64,000 bases of DNA from Streptomyces sp. SAJ15 (GTDB taxonomy: Bacteria; Actinomycetota; Actinomycetes; Streptomycetales; Streptomycetaceae): positions 124,001 through 188,000 of the forward strand of contig NZ_NISY01000013.1 of the NCBI RefSeq assembly GCF_007595705.1. The letters are read 5' to 3'. Position 1 is the first letter of the stretch. The number at the start of each line of letters is the position of its first letter. Positions 8,184 to 17,327 of this stretch are shown here, piece after piece. The position numbers and the translations under genes were made by a program. Under the pieces are notes generated by a model. That model searched no databases, was not told the origin of the DNA, and saw only the letters and a list, made by a program, of their open reading frames with translations.

Positions 8184-9173
8184 ATGCTCATGTTCCGGTC
8201 GCGCTCGGGCCCCGCGCCCGTGCCGCCTCCGGCGCGCCCGGCGCCCCCGGTGCCCGCGCCGCCCCCGGTGCTCCGGGAACCCCCGGCGCCCGGCGCCCCG
8301 TCCCCGATACGCCCGGCAGCGACAGCGACCACCCGGCGCCCGGCCCCCGCCCGGCGCCTGACGCCCGTGGCGCCCATGGCCCGCACCACGCCCGCCGTAG
8401 CGACGTTGGCGCCGCCGCCCTCGATGCCCGCCCCGAAGCCCACGGCGACCGCCGTACGCGCCCTGTCCGCGAGGCCCGCGACGCCCTCGACACCCGCCGT
8501 ACGCACGCGGTCCATGGCGCGACCGACGTCCGCGGTGTTCTCCCCGTCTGCCGTGGCGCCGTCGTCCACGGTGTCCGCGGTATCCGCCGTACGCGCGGTG
8601 GCCATGGTGTCGCCGTTCGAGGGGCGGTTCGACGGGCGGTTCGAAGGGCGCCTCTCGTCCGCCGTGCCGACGCGGTCCGCGGCGTTCGCCACGTCCGCCG
8701 TCCGCGCGGCGGCCACCGCCCCTGCCACACCCGCCCCCGCCGCGCCCGCGGCCTTCACGATGCGCGCCGCCGTCCCGTCACCTATGACGCGCGGCACCGT
8801 CCCGTCACTCACGACGCGCGGTGCCGTCCTGGCGTGCACGACGACCGACGCCGCCCCGACGCACTCCGCGGCGTCCCCGATCTCCCCGGCGTCCCCGGCC
8901 TCCCCAACGCCCGCCGCCGCGACGGCGCCCGCCCGCCCGGCCGCCGTATCGGCCGTTGTCGCGCAGGCGTCCGCCGTGGCACAGGCGCCAGTCACGGCGC
9001 AGGCGCCCCCGAAGGCGCAGGCGTCCGCCACGGCGGCCGTCCGCGCGGCACGCTCCGTGCCGCGCGGGGCGCCGCCCTCCGCCGCGCACCGCGATGTGCG
9101 CGGCACCATCCCCGCCCTCCACGCCAGGTCGGCTGCCTGGCCCGGCCCGAATGCGCGAGGCGAAGTCCTGTGA
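8184..9173 (+). CDS. Ala/Pro/Thr/Val-rich low-complexity ORF between riboswitch and cobN
   Basis: A 329-codon open frame filling the space between the riboswitch and cobN. It starts with ATG at 8184 (MLMFRSRSGPAP) about 11 bases after GAGGAAGG, and its TGA overlaps the cobN GTG as GTGA. Third positions are nearly all G or C in this frame, as in real genes here, but the product has no recognisable domain: it is mostly Ala, Pro, Thr, Ser and Val with short repeats such as FEGRFDGRFEGR and runs of SAV/AQAP. It may be a genuine leader protein coupled to cobN, or an expanded repeat region that stayed open. No function is assigned. Confidence 0.4.
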   Translation: MLMFRSRSGPAPVPPPARPAPPVPAPPPVLREPPAPGAPSPIRPAATATTRRPAPARRLTPVAPMARTTPAVATLAPPPSMPAPKPTATAVRALSARPATPSTPAVRTRSMARPTSAVFSPSAVAPSSTVSAVSAVRAVAMVSPFEGRFDGRFEGRLSSAVPTRSAAFATSAVRAAATAPATPAPAAPAAFTMRAAVPSPMTRGTVPSLTTRGAVLACTTTDAAPTHSAASPISPASPASPTPAAATAPARPAAVSAVVAQASAVAQAPVTAQAPPKAQASATAAVRAARSVPRGAPPSAAHRDVRGTIPALHARSAAWPGPNARGEVL

Positions 9174-12100
9174 TCCTGCTGCTGTCGACGTCCGACACCG
9201 ATCTGCTCAGTGCCCGAGCCGCCGAGGGGCCCGTGCCCTTCCGGCTCGGCAACCCGGCCCGGCTCGACCTGGACGAGCTGCCCGCCCTCCTCGACGGCGT
9301 GGAGCTCGTCGTCGTTCGCCTCCTCGGTGGCGTCCGCGCCTGGCAGGAGGGGATCGACGCGCTGCGCGCCACCGACCTCCCGGTCGTGGTGCTGTCCGGC
9401 GAACAGGCCCCCGACGCCCAGCTGATGGAGGCGTCCACGGTCCCGGTCGGCATCGCCGCCGAGGCGCACGCCTACCTGGCGCACGGCGGGCCCGCCAACC
9501 TGGAGCAGCTGGCCCGCTTCCTCTCCGACACCGTGCTGCTCACCGGCCACGGCTTCGAGCCGCCGAGCCCGGCGCCCTCCTGGGGCCCGCTGGAGCGCAC
9601 CGCGCGGAACGACAGCGGCCCGGTCGTGGCCGTGCTCTACTACCGCGCCCACCACATGAGCGGCAACACCGCCTTCGTGGAGGCGCTCAGCCAGGCCGTC
9701 GAGGACGCCGGCGGGCGCCCGATGCCGCTGTTCGTCGCCTCGCTGCGGGCGCCCGAGCCGGAGCTGATCGAGGAGCTGCGGGCGGCCGACGCCATCGTCA
9801 CCACCGTGCTGGCCGCCGGCGGCACCCGACCCGCGGAGGCATCCGCGGGCGGCGACGACGAGGCGTGGGACGCGGGCGCGCTCACCTCGCTCGACGTCCC
9901 GGTCCTCCAGGCGCTCTGTCTGACCGGCTCGCGCAGCGCCTGGGAGGAGAACGACGAGGGGCTCTCGCCGCTCGACGCCGCCACCCAGGTCGCCGTGCCC
10001 GAGTTCGACGGTCGCCTCATCACCGTGCCGTTCTCCTTCAAGGAGATCGACGAGGACGGGCTGCCGGTCTACGCCGCCGACCCCGAGCGCGCCGCGCGGG
10101 TCGCCGGCATCGCGGTCCGGCACGCCCGGCTGCGCCACATCCCGGCGGCCGAGAAGCGCTTGGCGCTGGTCCTCTCCGCGTACCCGACCAAGCACTCCCG
10201 CATCGGCAACGCGGTGGGCCTGGACACGCCCGCCAGCGCCGTCGCCCTGCTGCGCCGGCTGCGCGAGGAGGGCTACGACTTCGGCACCGAGGAGGTCCCG
10301 GGCCTCGCCTCCGGCGACGGCGACGAGCTGATCTACGCCCTGATCGAGGCGGGCGGCCACGACCAGGACTGGCTGACGGAGGAGCAGCTCGCCCGCAACC
10401 CGATCCGCATCCCGGCCGCCGACTACCGCCGCTGGTACGCCAAGCTGCCCAAGGAGCTGCGGGACGCGGTCGAGGAGCACTGGGGCCCGCCGCCGGGCGA
10501 GATGTTCGTCGACACCAGCCGGAATCCCGACGGCGACATCGTGCTGGCCGCGCTGCGCTTCGGCAATCTGCTGATCCTCATCCAGCCGCCGCGCGGCTTC
10601 GGCGAGAACCCCATCGCCATCTACCACGACCCGGACCTGCCGCCCTCGCACCACTACCTGGCGGCCTACCGCTGGATCGGCACCCCGCGGTCCGACGGCG
10701 GCTTCGGCGCCGACGCCATGGTGCACCTGGGCAAGCACGGCAACCTGGAGTGGCTGCCGGGCAAGAACGCCGGCCTGTCCGCCGCCTGCGGCCCCGACGC
10801 CGCGCTGGGCGACCTGCCGCTGGTCTACCCGTTCCTGGTCAACGACCCGGGCGAGGGCACCCAGGCCAAGCGCCGGGTGCACGCCACCCTGGTCGACCAC
10901 CTGGTGCCGCCGATGGCCCGCGCCGACTCCTACGGCGACATCGCCCGGCTGGAGCAGCTGCTGGACGAGTACGCCCAGATCTCCTCGATGGACCCGGCGA
11001 AGCTGCCGGCCATCCGCGCCCAGATCTGGACCCTGATCCAGGCCGCCAGGCTCGACCACGACCTGGGCATGGCGGACCGCCCCGACGACGACGGCTTCGA
11101 CGACTTCCTGCTGCACGTCGACGGCTGGCTGTGCGAGGTCAAGGACGCCCAGATCCGCGACGGGCTGCACGTCCTGGGCGGCGCCCCGACCGGCGCCGAC
11201 CGGGTCAACCTGGTGCTGGCCATCCTGCGCGCCCGGCAGATCTGGGGCGGCACCTCGGCGCTGCCCGGACTGCGCGAGGCCCTCGGCCTCGACGAGGCCG
11301 CCGCCACCCGCACCGGCGCCGACGAGGCGGAGGAGCGGGCCCGGGCGCTGGTCCAGGCGATGGAGGACGCCGACTGGCGGCCGGAGGCCGTCGCGGAGGT
11401 CTGCGCCGGGGTCCCGGAGGATCAGCGCACCGCGGTCGTCGCGATCCTGGACTTCGCCGCCCGCCAGGTGGTGCCCCGGCTGTCCGCCACCACCGACGAA
11501 CTCGACCACGCGGTGCACGCCCTGGCCGGCGGCTTCGTGCCGGCCGGCCCGTCCGGCTCGCCGCTGCGCGGACTGGTCAACGTGCTGCCGACGGGCCGCA
11601 ACTTCTACTCCGTCGACCCCAAGGCCGTACCCAGCCGGCTGGCCTGGGAGACGGGCCAGGCGCTCGCCGACTCCCTGCTGGAGCGCTACCACGCCGACAA
11701 CGGCCGCTGGCCGGAGTCGGTCGGCCTGTCCCTGTGGGGCACCAGCGCGATGCGCACCGCCGGCGACGACGTCGCCGAGGCGATGGCGCTGCTGGGCGTG
11801 CGCCCGGTCTGGGACGACGCCTCGCGGCGCGTCACCGGCCTGGAGGCCGTGCCCCTGGACCAGTTGGGCCGCCCGCGCATCGACGTCACCCTGCGCATCA
11901 GCGGCTTCTTCCGGGACGCCTTCCCGCATGTGATCGGGCTGCTGGACGACGCCGTACGGCTCGCCGCCTCCCTCGACGAGGCCGACGAGGACAACTACGT
12001 ACGGGCGCACACCCGCGCCGACCTCGCCGAGCACGGCGACGAGCGCCGGGCCACGGTTCGCATCTTCGGCTCGCGGCCCGGCACCTACGGCGCCGGTCTG

Positions 12101-12796
12101 CTCCAGCTCATCGACAGCCGCGACTGGCGCACCGACGCCGACCTGGCCGAGGTCTACACGGTGTGGGGCGGCTACGCCTACGGGCGCGGGCTGGAGGGCC
12201 GTCCGGCGCGCGCGGAGATGGAGACCGCGTACAAGCGGATCGCGGTGGCGGCGAAGAACACCGACACCCGCGAGCACGACATCGCCGACTCGGACGACTA
12301 CTTCCAGTACCACGGTGGCATGGTCGCCACCGTCCGTGCGCTGAAGGGCACCGCCCCGGCCGCGTACATCGGCGACAGCACCCGCCCCGAGACGGTGCGC
12401 ACCCGCACCCTGCACGAGGAGACCTCGCGGGTCTTCCGCGCCCGCGTGGTCAACCCGCGCTGGATCGAGGCGATGCGCCGCCACGGCTACAAGGGCGCCT
12501 TCGAACTCGCCGCGACCGTCGACTACCTCTTCGGCTACGACGCCACGACCGGCGTCGTCGCCGACTGGATGTACGACAAGCTCGCGCAGAGCTACCTGCT
12601 CGACCCCGAGAACCGCGCCTTCCTGGAGGAGGCCAACCCCTGGGCGCTGCACGGCATGGCCGAGCGGCTGCTGGAGGCGGAGAGCCGAGGGATGTGGGCC
12701 GAGCCGGACGCCGAGGTGCTGGCCGCCGTGCGCGAGCTCTACCTGGAGACCGAGGGCAACCTGGAGAGCGGTTCCGGGGAGGACGCCGAGGGCTGA
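9170..12796 (+). CDS. cobN: Cobaltochelatase large subunit
   Basis: ATP-dependent insertion of Co(II) into hydrogenobyrinate a,c-diamide, working with AAA+ partner subunits that are not in this window. The 1208 residues match the CobN/BchH-type chelatase family. Visible hallmarks are the N-terminal VILLLSTSDTDLL, SAYPTKHSRIGNAVGLDTP (about 340), MVHLGKHGNLEWLPGK (about 517) and the C-terminal DSDDYFQYHGGM with TRTLHEETSRVFRARVVNPRW. The GTG at 9170 was chosen because GAGGCGAAG precedes it and the family homology begins there; the frame is open for another 1.5 kb upstream but that part is not CobN-like. Controlled by the riboswitch 1.0 kb upstream, an unusually long distance. Confidence 0.95.
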   Translation: MILLLSTSDTDLLSARAAEGPVPFRLGNPARLDLDELPALLDGVELVVVRLLGGVRAWQEGIDALRATDLPVVVLSGEQAPDAQLMEASTVPVGIAAEAHAYLAHGGPANLEQLARFLSDTVLLTGHGFEPPSPAPSWGPLERTARNDSGPVVAVLYYRAHHMSGNTAFVEALSQAVEDAGGRPMPLFVASLRAPEPELIEELRAADAIVTTVLAAGGTRPAEASAGGDDEAWDAGALTSLDVPVLQALCLTGSRSAWEENDEGLSPLDAATQVAVPEFDGRLITVPFSFKEIDEDGLPVYAADPERAARVAGIAVRHARLRHIPAAEKRLALVLSAYPTKHSRIGNAVGLDTPASAVALLRRLREEGYDFGTEEVPGLASGDGDELIYALIEAGGHDQDWLTEEQLARNPIRIPAADYRRWYAKLPKELRDAVEEHWGPPPGEMFVDTSRNPDGDIVLAALRFGNLLILIQPPRGFGENPIAIYHDPDLPPSHHYLAAYRWIGTPRSDGGFGADAMVHLGKHGNLEWLPGKNAGLSAACGPDAALGDLPLVYPFLVNDPGEGTQAKRRVHATLVDHLVPPMARADSYGDIARLEQLLDEYAQISSMDPAKLPAIRAQIWTLIQAARLDHDLGMADRPDDDGFDDFLLHVDGWLCEVKDAQIRDGLHVLGGAPTGADRVNLVLAILRARQIWGGTSALPGLREALGLDEAAATRTGADEAEERARALVQAMEDADWRPEAVAEVCAGVPEDQRTAVVAILDFAARQVVPRLSATTDELDHAVHALAGGFVPAGPSGSPLRGLVNVLPTGRNFYSVDPKAVPSRLAWETGQALADSLLERYHADNGRWPESVGLSLWGTSAMRTAGDDVAEAMALLGVRPVWDDASRRVTGLEAVPLDQLGRPRIDVTLRISGFFRDAFPHVIGLLDDAVRLAASLDEADEDNYVRAHTRADLAEHGDERRATVRIFGSRPGTYGAGLLQLIDSRDWRTDADLAEVYTVWGGYAYGRGLEGRPARAEMETAYKRIAVAAKNTDTREHDIADSDDYFQYHGGMVATVRALKGTAPAAYIGDSTRPETVRTRTLHEETSRVFRARVVNPRWIEAMRRHGYKGAFELAATVDYLFGYDATTGVVADWMYDKLAQSYLLDPENRAFLEEANPWALHGMAERLLEAESRGMWAEPDAEVLAAVRELYLETEGNLESGSGEDAEG

Positions 12797-12828
12797 CCGC
12801 GGCCACGGCCGAGGCCGAGACGCGAGAC

Positions 12829-12863
12829 GGCGGCTACCGGGTTCAGGGAACCTGGTAGCCGCC
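12829..12863. terminator. Strong hairpin after cobN
   Basis: A near-perfect 16-bp stem with a 3-base loop: GGCGGCTACC (12829-12838) pairs with GGTAGCCGCC (12854-12863), and inside it GGTTC (12840-12844) pairs with GAACC (12848-12852), with one G-T wobble. It lies 33 bp past the cobN stop and overlaps the last codons of the convergent small gene, so it probably ends both transcripts. Confidence 0.75.
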
Positions 12864-13073
12864 GCCGCTGTCCGGCCACGGTGGCCGGCGCATCAGCTCG
12901 GCCCACTCGTGGTCGTAGGAGCCCGGGACCGTGCGGCCGGCCGAGGCCCAGCGCTGCACGAGGTCGGAGTAGATGGGCACACAGGCCGACTGAGGAACCG
13001 TTTCGGCCTGTGAAGCCCAGGTCAGTGGTCTGCTGCCCGGCGAGGCGAGGCGCCGTTGCGTCATGGTAGCCAC
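12843..13073 (-). CDS. Small hypothetical protein
   Basis: A 76-residue frame (or 73 from a second ATG at 13064). The C-terminal two thirds, including PIYSDLVQRWASAGRTVPG and YDHEWAELMRRPPWPD, have the G/C-biased third positions of a real gene and resemble short actinobacterial hypotheticals of the same form that I cannot name. The first 20 codons use less typical codons, and no convincing ribosome-binding site precedes either ATG. The stop lies inside the terminator hairpin. It is divergent from the CDF exporter across an A/T-richer promoter region. No function is assigned. Confidence 0.45.
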   Translation of the reverse strand: MATMTQRRLASPGSRPLTWASQAETVPQSACVPIYSDLVQRWASAGRTVPGSYDHEWAELMRRPPWPDSGGGYQVP

Positions 13074-13220
13074 AACCCATCAACGCGCGGCCGGGGGTGC
13101 GGTCACCCTCCCCGGGCACGTCTCACCCGGACCGGGGCGGTCTCGTACGCACCAGCGATTTCGGCGCCCGGTGCGCTCCTCTGAAAAGCGTTCTCGAAAT
13201 CGAATTCGGAATATCTGGCA

Positions 13221-13240
13221 ATCGATAACCGTCTCCATTG
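13221..13240. promoter_or_regulatory. Zur/Fur-like A/T-rich motif upstream of the CDF exporter
   Basis: The 20 bases ATCGATAACCGTCTCCATTG lie 70 bp before the CDF start. They match the reverse complement of 20943-20962 upstream of the metallophore-like operon at 17 of 20 positions, and the three differences are all T to C. The match to the TGAAAATGATTTTCA-like Zur operator as I remember it is weaker here (about 9 of 15) than at the other site. Regulation by Zur is inference. Confidence 0.5.
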
Positions 13241-13309
13241 CAGTCTTTGGAGAATTCTCTGACGCGGTGTTCAATTGCGATGTTCCGACGGCGATTCGAG
13301 GAGGAGTGG

Positions 13310-14539
13310 GTGGGCACTCACACGCAAGCGCACGAGGACGGCCAGGACGCGCGCGGCGAGCACGACCATGGACCGGGAGCGCGGCGGCGACGAGCGCGTG
13401 ACCACGGTGGCCACCGGCCCGGCGGCCCCGGCCACGACGGTCACGAGGGACGCGGGCACGACGGCGGGCACGGACCCGACGGCCACGGGCACGCGGGCCG
13501 GGACGGTCACGGGCACGGCCACGCGGGACACGACGGCCACGGCCACGACGGACACGGGCACGGGGGGCACAGCCACGGCGTGTCGGCCGACGCCGACCGC
13601 CGCTGGTTGACCCTCGCCCTCACCCTCATCGCCGCCTTCATGGCGGTGGAGGTGGTCATCGGTGTGATCGCGGGTTCGGTGGCCCTCCTCTCGGACGCCG
13701 CCCACATGCTCACCGACGCCGCCGCGATCGTGCTGGCACTGGTCGCGATCCGGCTCTCCGCCCGCCCCGCGCGCGGCGGTTACACCTACGGCCTCAAGCG
13801 CGCGGAGATCCTCTCCGCCCAGGCCAACGGACTGTCGCTGGTGCTGCTCGCCGGATTCCTCGGATACGAGGCGGTGCAGCGGCTGATCGACCCGCCCGCG
13901 GTCGACGGCGGACTGGTGCTGGCCACCGGGCTGGCCGGAGTGGTCGTCAACATCGCGGCCGCCTGGTGCATGTCGCGGGCGAACCGCTCCTCGCTCAACG
14001 TGGAGGGTGCCTTCCAGCACGTCCTCAACGACCTCTACGCCTTCATCGGCACCGCCGTCTCCGGACTGGTGGTCCTGCTGACCGGCTTCGCGCGGGCCGA
14101 CGCGATCGCCGCGCTGGTCGTGGTCGCCCTGATGCTCAAGGCCGGGGTGGGGCTGGTGCGGGCCTCCGGTCGGATCCTGCTGGAGGCGGCGCCCGCCGGC
14201 GTCGAGCCGGACGAGGTCGGCAACCGGCTGGTCGCCCATCCGCAGGTGGCCGAGGTGCACGACCTGCACGTCTGGCAGATCACCTCCGGCGAGGTCTCGC
14301 TCTCCAGCCATGTGCTGGTCGCCCCCGGCGGGGACTGCCACGCCGTGCGCAAGGAACTGGAGGCCGTGCTGCACCGGGAGTACGGCATCACCCACACCAC
14401 CCTCCAGGTGGACCATCTGCGCGGGCACGAGGTGCTGTGGCGACCGGTCGGGGCGGAGGCCGACGACTCCGCGCCGCGCCCCGAGCACTGCCTGACCGCC
14501 CACGGCCCGGTGCACCGCGCGACCCCCGGTCTCGGCTGA
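13310..14539 (+). CDS. CDF-family zinc-type cation exporter with a long His-rich N-terminus
   Basis: Proton-coupled efflux of Zn(II) or a similar divalent cation across the membrane. 409 residues. Residues 1-92 are a His/Gly/Asp-rich tail built from repeated HGH/GHD steps, a likely metal-binding loop. Six membrane helices follow. The transport-site motifs are visible as HMLTD in helix 2 (SDAAHMLTDAAAIV) and HVLND in helix 5 (FQHVLNDLYAF), the two HxxxD pairs of ZitB/CzcD-type zinc exporters. The cytoplasmic C-terminal domain has VHDLHVWQITSGEVSLSSHV. The GTG at 13310 follows GAGGAGG by five bases. A motif upstream at 13221-13240 is shared with the metallophore-like operon, which suggests zinc-dependent control. 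Confidence 0.92.
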   Translation: MGTHTQAHEDGQDARGEHDHGPGARRRRARDHGGHRPGGPGHDGHEGRGHDGGHGPDGHGHAGRDGHGHGHAGHDGHGHDGHGHGGHSHGVSADADRRWLTLALTLIAAFMAVEVVIGVIAGSVALLSDAAHMLTDAAAIVLALVAIRLSARPARGGYTYGLKRAEILSAQANGLSLVLLAGFLGYEAVQRLIDPPAVDGGLVLATGLAGVVVNIAAAWCMSRANRSSLNVEGAFQHVLNDLYAFIGTAVSGLVVLLTGFARADAIAALVVVALMLKAGVGLVRASGRILLEAAPAGVEPDEVGNRLVAHPQVAEVHDLHVWQITSGEVSLSSHVLVAPGGDCHAVRKELEAVLHREYGITHTTLQVDHLRGHEVLWRPVGAEADDSAPRPEHCLTAHGPVHRATPGLG

Positions 14540-14556
14540 CCGACCCGCCCGACGCA

Positions 14557-14597
14557 CGCGACCCGCCCCCCGGCCCCCGCCGGGCGGGCGGGTCGCG
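14557..14597 (+). terminator. Hairpin after the CDF gene
   Basis: An 11-bp perfect stem, CGCGACCCGCC (14557-14567) with GGCGGGTCGCG (14587-14597), and a C/G-rich loop, 18 bp past the stop codon. Read as a factor-independent terminator without a T-tract. Confidence 0.6.
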
Positions 14598-14809
14598 GCG
14601 TTCGGGCGGGCCTCTCACGGCGGTGCGCACGTCGTTGGCGGGGCTCATGGGAAGGGTGCCGAGCCCCGTGTCCAAGGGATGGAGGCATAACTGAACCGAA
14701 ACATGCCACACCGGTATCGATCGGGCGCCGCGATGGTATGTTCGGCCTCAGCCTGAACACGGGGGGCGAGATCCGAACCTTCACCCATCATCACAACACG
14801 GGGGTCGGG

Positions 14810-16771
14810 ATGAGGTTTCAGGTTCTGGGCAATTTCGAAGTGCTGACGAGCACCCAGACACGGGCCACGCCGAGCGCACCCAAACTCCGTCGCGCCCTGG
14901 CCCTGCTGATACTGCGGCACGGCGAGGTGGTGCCGACGAAGGCGCTCATCGACGAGCTGTGGGGGAGCAACCCGCCGGACAAGGCGGTGCGCGCGGTGCA
15001 CACCTACGTCTACGAGCTGCGCCGGTCGCTGGCGCGCGGGCAGGATCACGGACGGGATCCGGAGTCGGACGGCTCCTTCCTGGAGACCCGGCCGGGCGGC
15101 TATCTGATCCGCGTACCGGACGAGGCCGTCGACGTGAGCGCCTTCCGGTCGCTGGTCAGGGAGGGCGGCGACGCCCTGGCCGCCGGGGACCCGGGGCGGG
15201 CCAGCGCCACCCTCGCCCGCGCGCTGGGCCTGTGGCGCGGCGGCGCGCTCGCCAACGTCGAGTGCGGGGAGTTACTGGAAGCGCACGCCGCCGAGCTGGA
15301 GGAGAGCCGGCTGCGGGCGCTGGAGATGCGCATCGAGGCCGACTTCCAGCTGCGCCGCCACCAAGAGCTGACCGGCGAGCTCAAGGCGCTGGCCAGGTCC
15401 AGGCCGCTGCACGAGGGCATCCACGCCAAGCTGATGCTGGCGCTGTACCGCTCCGGGCGGCGCAGCGAGGCGCTCAAGGTCTTCCAGGATCTGCGCGGCC
15501 AACTGGTCGACGAGCTCGGTCTGGAGCCCGGCCCCGAACTCCAGCGGCTGCAGCGCTCGATGCTCATCGCCTCGCCCACCCTCGATCCGCCGCCCGCCGG
15601 GGCGCCCGCCGCCCGCCGCGCCGCGCCCCCACCCGCCCAGCTGCCCCGGGACACCGCGGACTTCACCGGGCGGCGGCAGCTCCTCGGCGAGCTGGGCGGG
15701 CTGCTGGCCACCGGCTCCGGGCGGGCCGGGCCTCCGGTGGTCTCCCTCGTCGGCATGCCGGGCACCGGCAAGACGGCCACCGCCGTCCACCTGGCCCACG
15801 CCGTCCGCCACCGCTATCCGGACGGTCAGATCTATGTGCCGCTCGGCGGCTCGCAGCGCGCCCCGGGCGCGGCCTGCGCCGCCTGCGGCCGCCACGGACC
15901 CGCGGGCGCCGCGGACGGCTGGGAGCAGATCCTGCGCGGCATCGGCATCCCGGCCGCCGAGGCGCCGGCCACGGTGGGGGAGCGGATGGCGCTGTTCCGC
16001 ACCTGGAGCGCGGAGCGGCGGGTGCTGCTGGTGCTGGACGACGCCGCCTCCGCCGCCCAGGTGGAGCCGCTGCTGCCGGGCGGCTCCGCCTGCGGGGTGC
16101 TGGTCACCAGCCGTTCGCTGCTCTACGGGCTGCGCGCCGAGCGCGTCGTTCGGCTGGGCTGTCTGTCGGTGCGGGACGGCGTGCGGCTGCTGGCCCGGAT
16201 CATCGGCCGGGAGCGCACCGACGCCGAACCGCAGGCGGCGGCCGAGGTGGTCCGCATCGTGGACGGGCTGCCACTGGCCATCACCTTCATCGGCGAGCGG
16301 CTGATGGCCACCCGTCCCATCCGCGTCTCCTGGGTGGCGGCGCAACTGCGCACCGCCAAGGGGCAGCGTCGCATGGCGGACCTGGCCAGCGTGGGCCTGG
16401 ATCTCTACGACCGGCTGGAGGCGTGCTTCGACCGGCTCGACGGGGACACCCAGACCGCCTTCCTCCGGCTGGCGCTGGCGCCCCGCCGGATGCTCACGGC
16501 CGCCCAGGGGGCGCGGACGCTCGGCCTCGACCCCGCCGCCGCCGACATGGTGCTGATGCGGCTCGCCGACGCCTCCCTGGTCGAACTCGCCGACGACGGC
16601 GCCGACACCCAGCGGCACTACCGCTTCCGCGGGCTGGTGCGGGAGTACGCGTTGGAGCGGATCGGCGCCCCCGAGGTCTCCGCCGACGCCGATGCCGCCC
16701 CGCTCGCCGACTCGCGGGCCGGATCGGCGACCGGGGCGGTCGCCGAGGAGGGGACGGGAGGGGCCTGCTGA
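14810..16771 (+). CDS. SARP/AfsR-type transcriptional regulator with NB-ARC domain
   Basis: 653 residues. The N-terminus (about 1-95) is an OmpR-like winged helix, starting MRFQVLGNFEVL and containing ALLILRHGEVVPTKALIDELWG. A bacterial transcriptional activator domain follows (about 100-255). Then comes an NB-ARC-type ATPase with Walker A GMPGTGKT near residue 315 and a VLLVLDDAASAAQVEPLLPG segment. No TPR tail follows, so it is shorter than AfsR. It carries a TTA codon at 15272-15274 (codon 155), so its translation should depend on the developmental tRNA bldA. The ATG at 14810 gives the family's N-terminus; an upstream ATG at 14738 adds 24 unrelated residues. The following cupin and aromatase genes are its likely partners. 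Confidence 0.9.
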   Translation: MRFQVLGNFEVLTSTQTRATPSAPKLRRALALLILRHGEVVPTKALIDELWGSNPPDKAVRAVHTYVYELRRSLARGQDHGRDPESDGSFLETRPGGYLIRVPDEAVDVSAFRSLVREGGDALAAGDPGRASATLARALGLWRGGALANVECGELLEAHAAELEESRLRALEMRIEADFQLRRHQELTGELKALARSRPLHEGIHAKLMLALYRSGRRSEALKVFQDLRGQLVDELGLEPGPELQRLQRSMLIASPTLDPPPAGAPAARRAAPPPAQLPRDTADFTGRRQLLGELGGLLATGSGRAGPPVVSLVGMPGTGKTATAVHLAHAVRHRYPDGQIYVPLGGSQRAPGAACAACGRHGPAGAADGWEQILRGIGIPAAEAPATVGERMALFRTWSAERRVLLVLDDAASAAQVEPLLPGGSACGVLVTSRSLLYGLRAERVVRLGCLSVRDGVRLLARIIGRERTDAEPQAAAEVVRIVDGLPLAITFIGERLMATRPIRVSWVAAQLRTAKGQRRMADLASVGLDLYDRLEACFDRLDGDTQTAFLRLALAPRRMLTAAQGARTLGLDPAAADMVLMRLADASLVELADDGADTQRHYRFRGLVREYALERIGAPEVSADADAAPLADSRAGSATGAVAEEGTGGAC

Positions 16772-16905
16772 GGGCCGCTCTTGTGGCGGACCTGTGCGTT
16801 TCCTGAGCGGGGGTGGGCACGCTCGCATCACGGCGTTTCCGGGCGAACGGCGCGGAACGCCGCGACCCCACCACCTCACCACCGGTGCCGTTCCGAGGAG
16901 GAACC

Positions 16906-17322
16906 GTGAGCGCACAGCATGTCCCCGTCGTCTCGCTCGGCGATGTCGCGCCCGACCGCCGGCGCGGCGGAGAGCTGCGCACCCTGCTCAGCCCCAAGTC
17001 CGTCGGCTCCACCTCGGGCTTCCTCGGCGTGGCGGGCATCCAGCCGGGTGACTACGTCGCCGAGCACTACCACCCGTACTCCGAGGAGTTCGTCTTCGTC
17101 GTCGAGGGCAGCCTGGTCGTGGACCTCGACGGCACCCCGCGGGAGCTGCGTGCCGACCAGGGCCTGATGGTGCCCATCGGGGTGCGCCACCGGTTCCGCA
17201 ACGTCGGCCTGGTCCCGGCGCGTGTCGTCTTCCATCTCTCCCCGCTGGCCCCGCGCCCGGAGCTGGGGCACGTCGACACCGAGACCCACACCGGCTCCAC
17301 GAGCGCCGTCGGCGGGGAGTGA
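16906..17322 (+). CDS. Cupin-domain protein of the type II polyketide (WhiE/CurC) kind
   Basis: 138 residues forming one small beta-barrel. The two cupin motifs are present: G-x5-H-x-H-x-x-x-E-x6-G as GDYVAEHYHPYSEEFVFVVEG, and P-x-G-x2-H-x3-N as PIGVRHRFRN. Proteins of this type, starting with a D-x-x-P-x-R-R-R-G-G-E/D-L-R stretch and ending LxPLAPRPELGHVDTE, accompany minimal PKS genes in spore-pigment and curamycin-type loci. The GTG at 16906 follows GAGGAGGAACC. Its stop is nine bases before the aromatase start. No ketosynthase is nearby, so the substrate is unknown. The exact catalytic role of the family is unsettled. Confidence 0.8.
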   Translation: MSAQHVPVVSLGDVAPDRRRGGELRTLLSPKSVGSTSGFLGVAGIQPGDYVAEHYHPYSEEFVFVVEGSLVVDLDGTPRELRADQGLMVPIGVRHRFRNVGLVPARVVFHLSPLAPRPELGHVDTETHTGSTSAVGGE

Positions 17323-17327
17323 GCGGG

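Noticed and set aside
7697..9169. The upstream open part of the cobN frame as a CobN N-terminal extension
   Set aside because: It runs through the cobG start and the riboswitch, has no CobN-like sequence, and CobN homology begins at the GTG at 9170.
8141..12652. A 1503-codon open frame on the minus strand across cobN
   Set aside because: Antisense shadow of cobN. The product is repetitive Gly/Val/Gln/Arg-rich, has no domain, and the plus-strand frame has full CobN homology.
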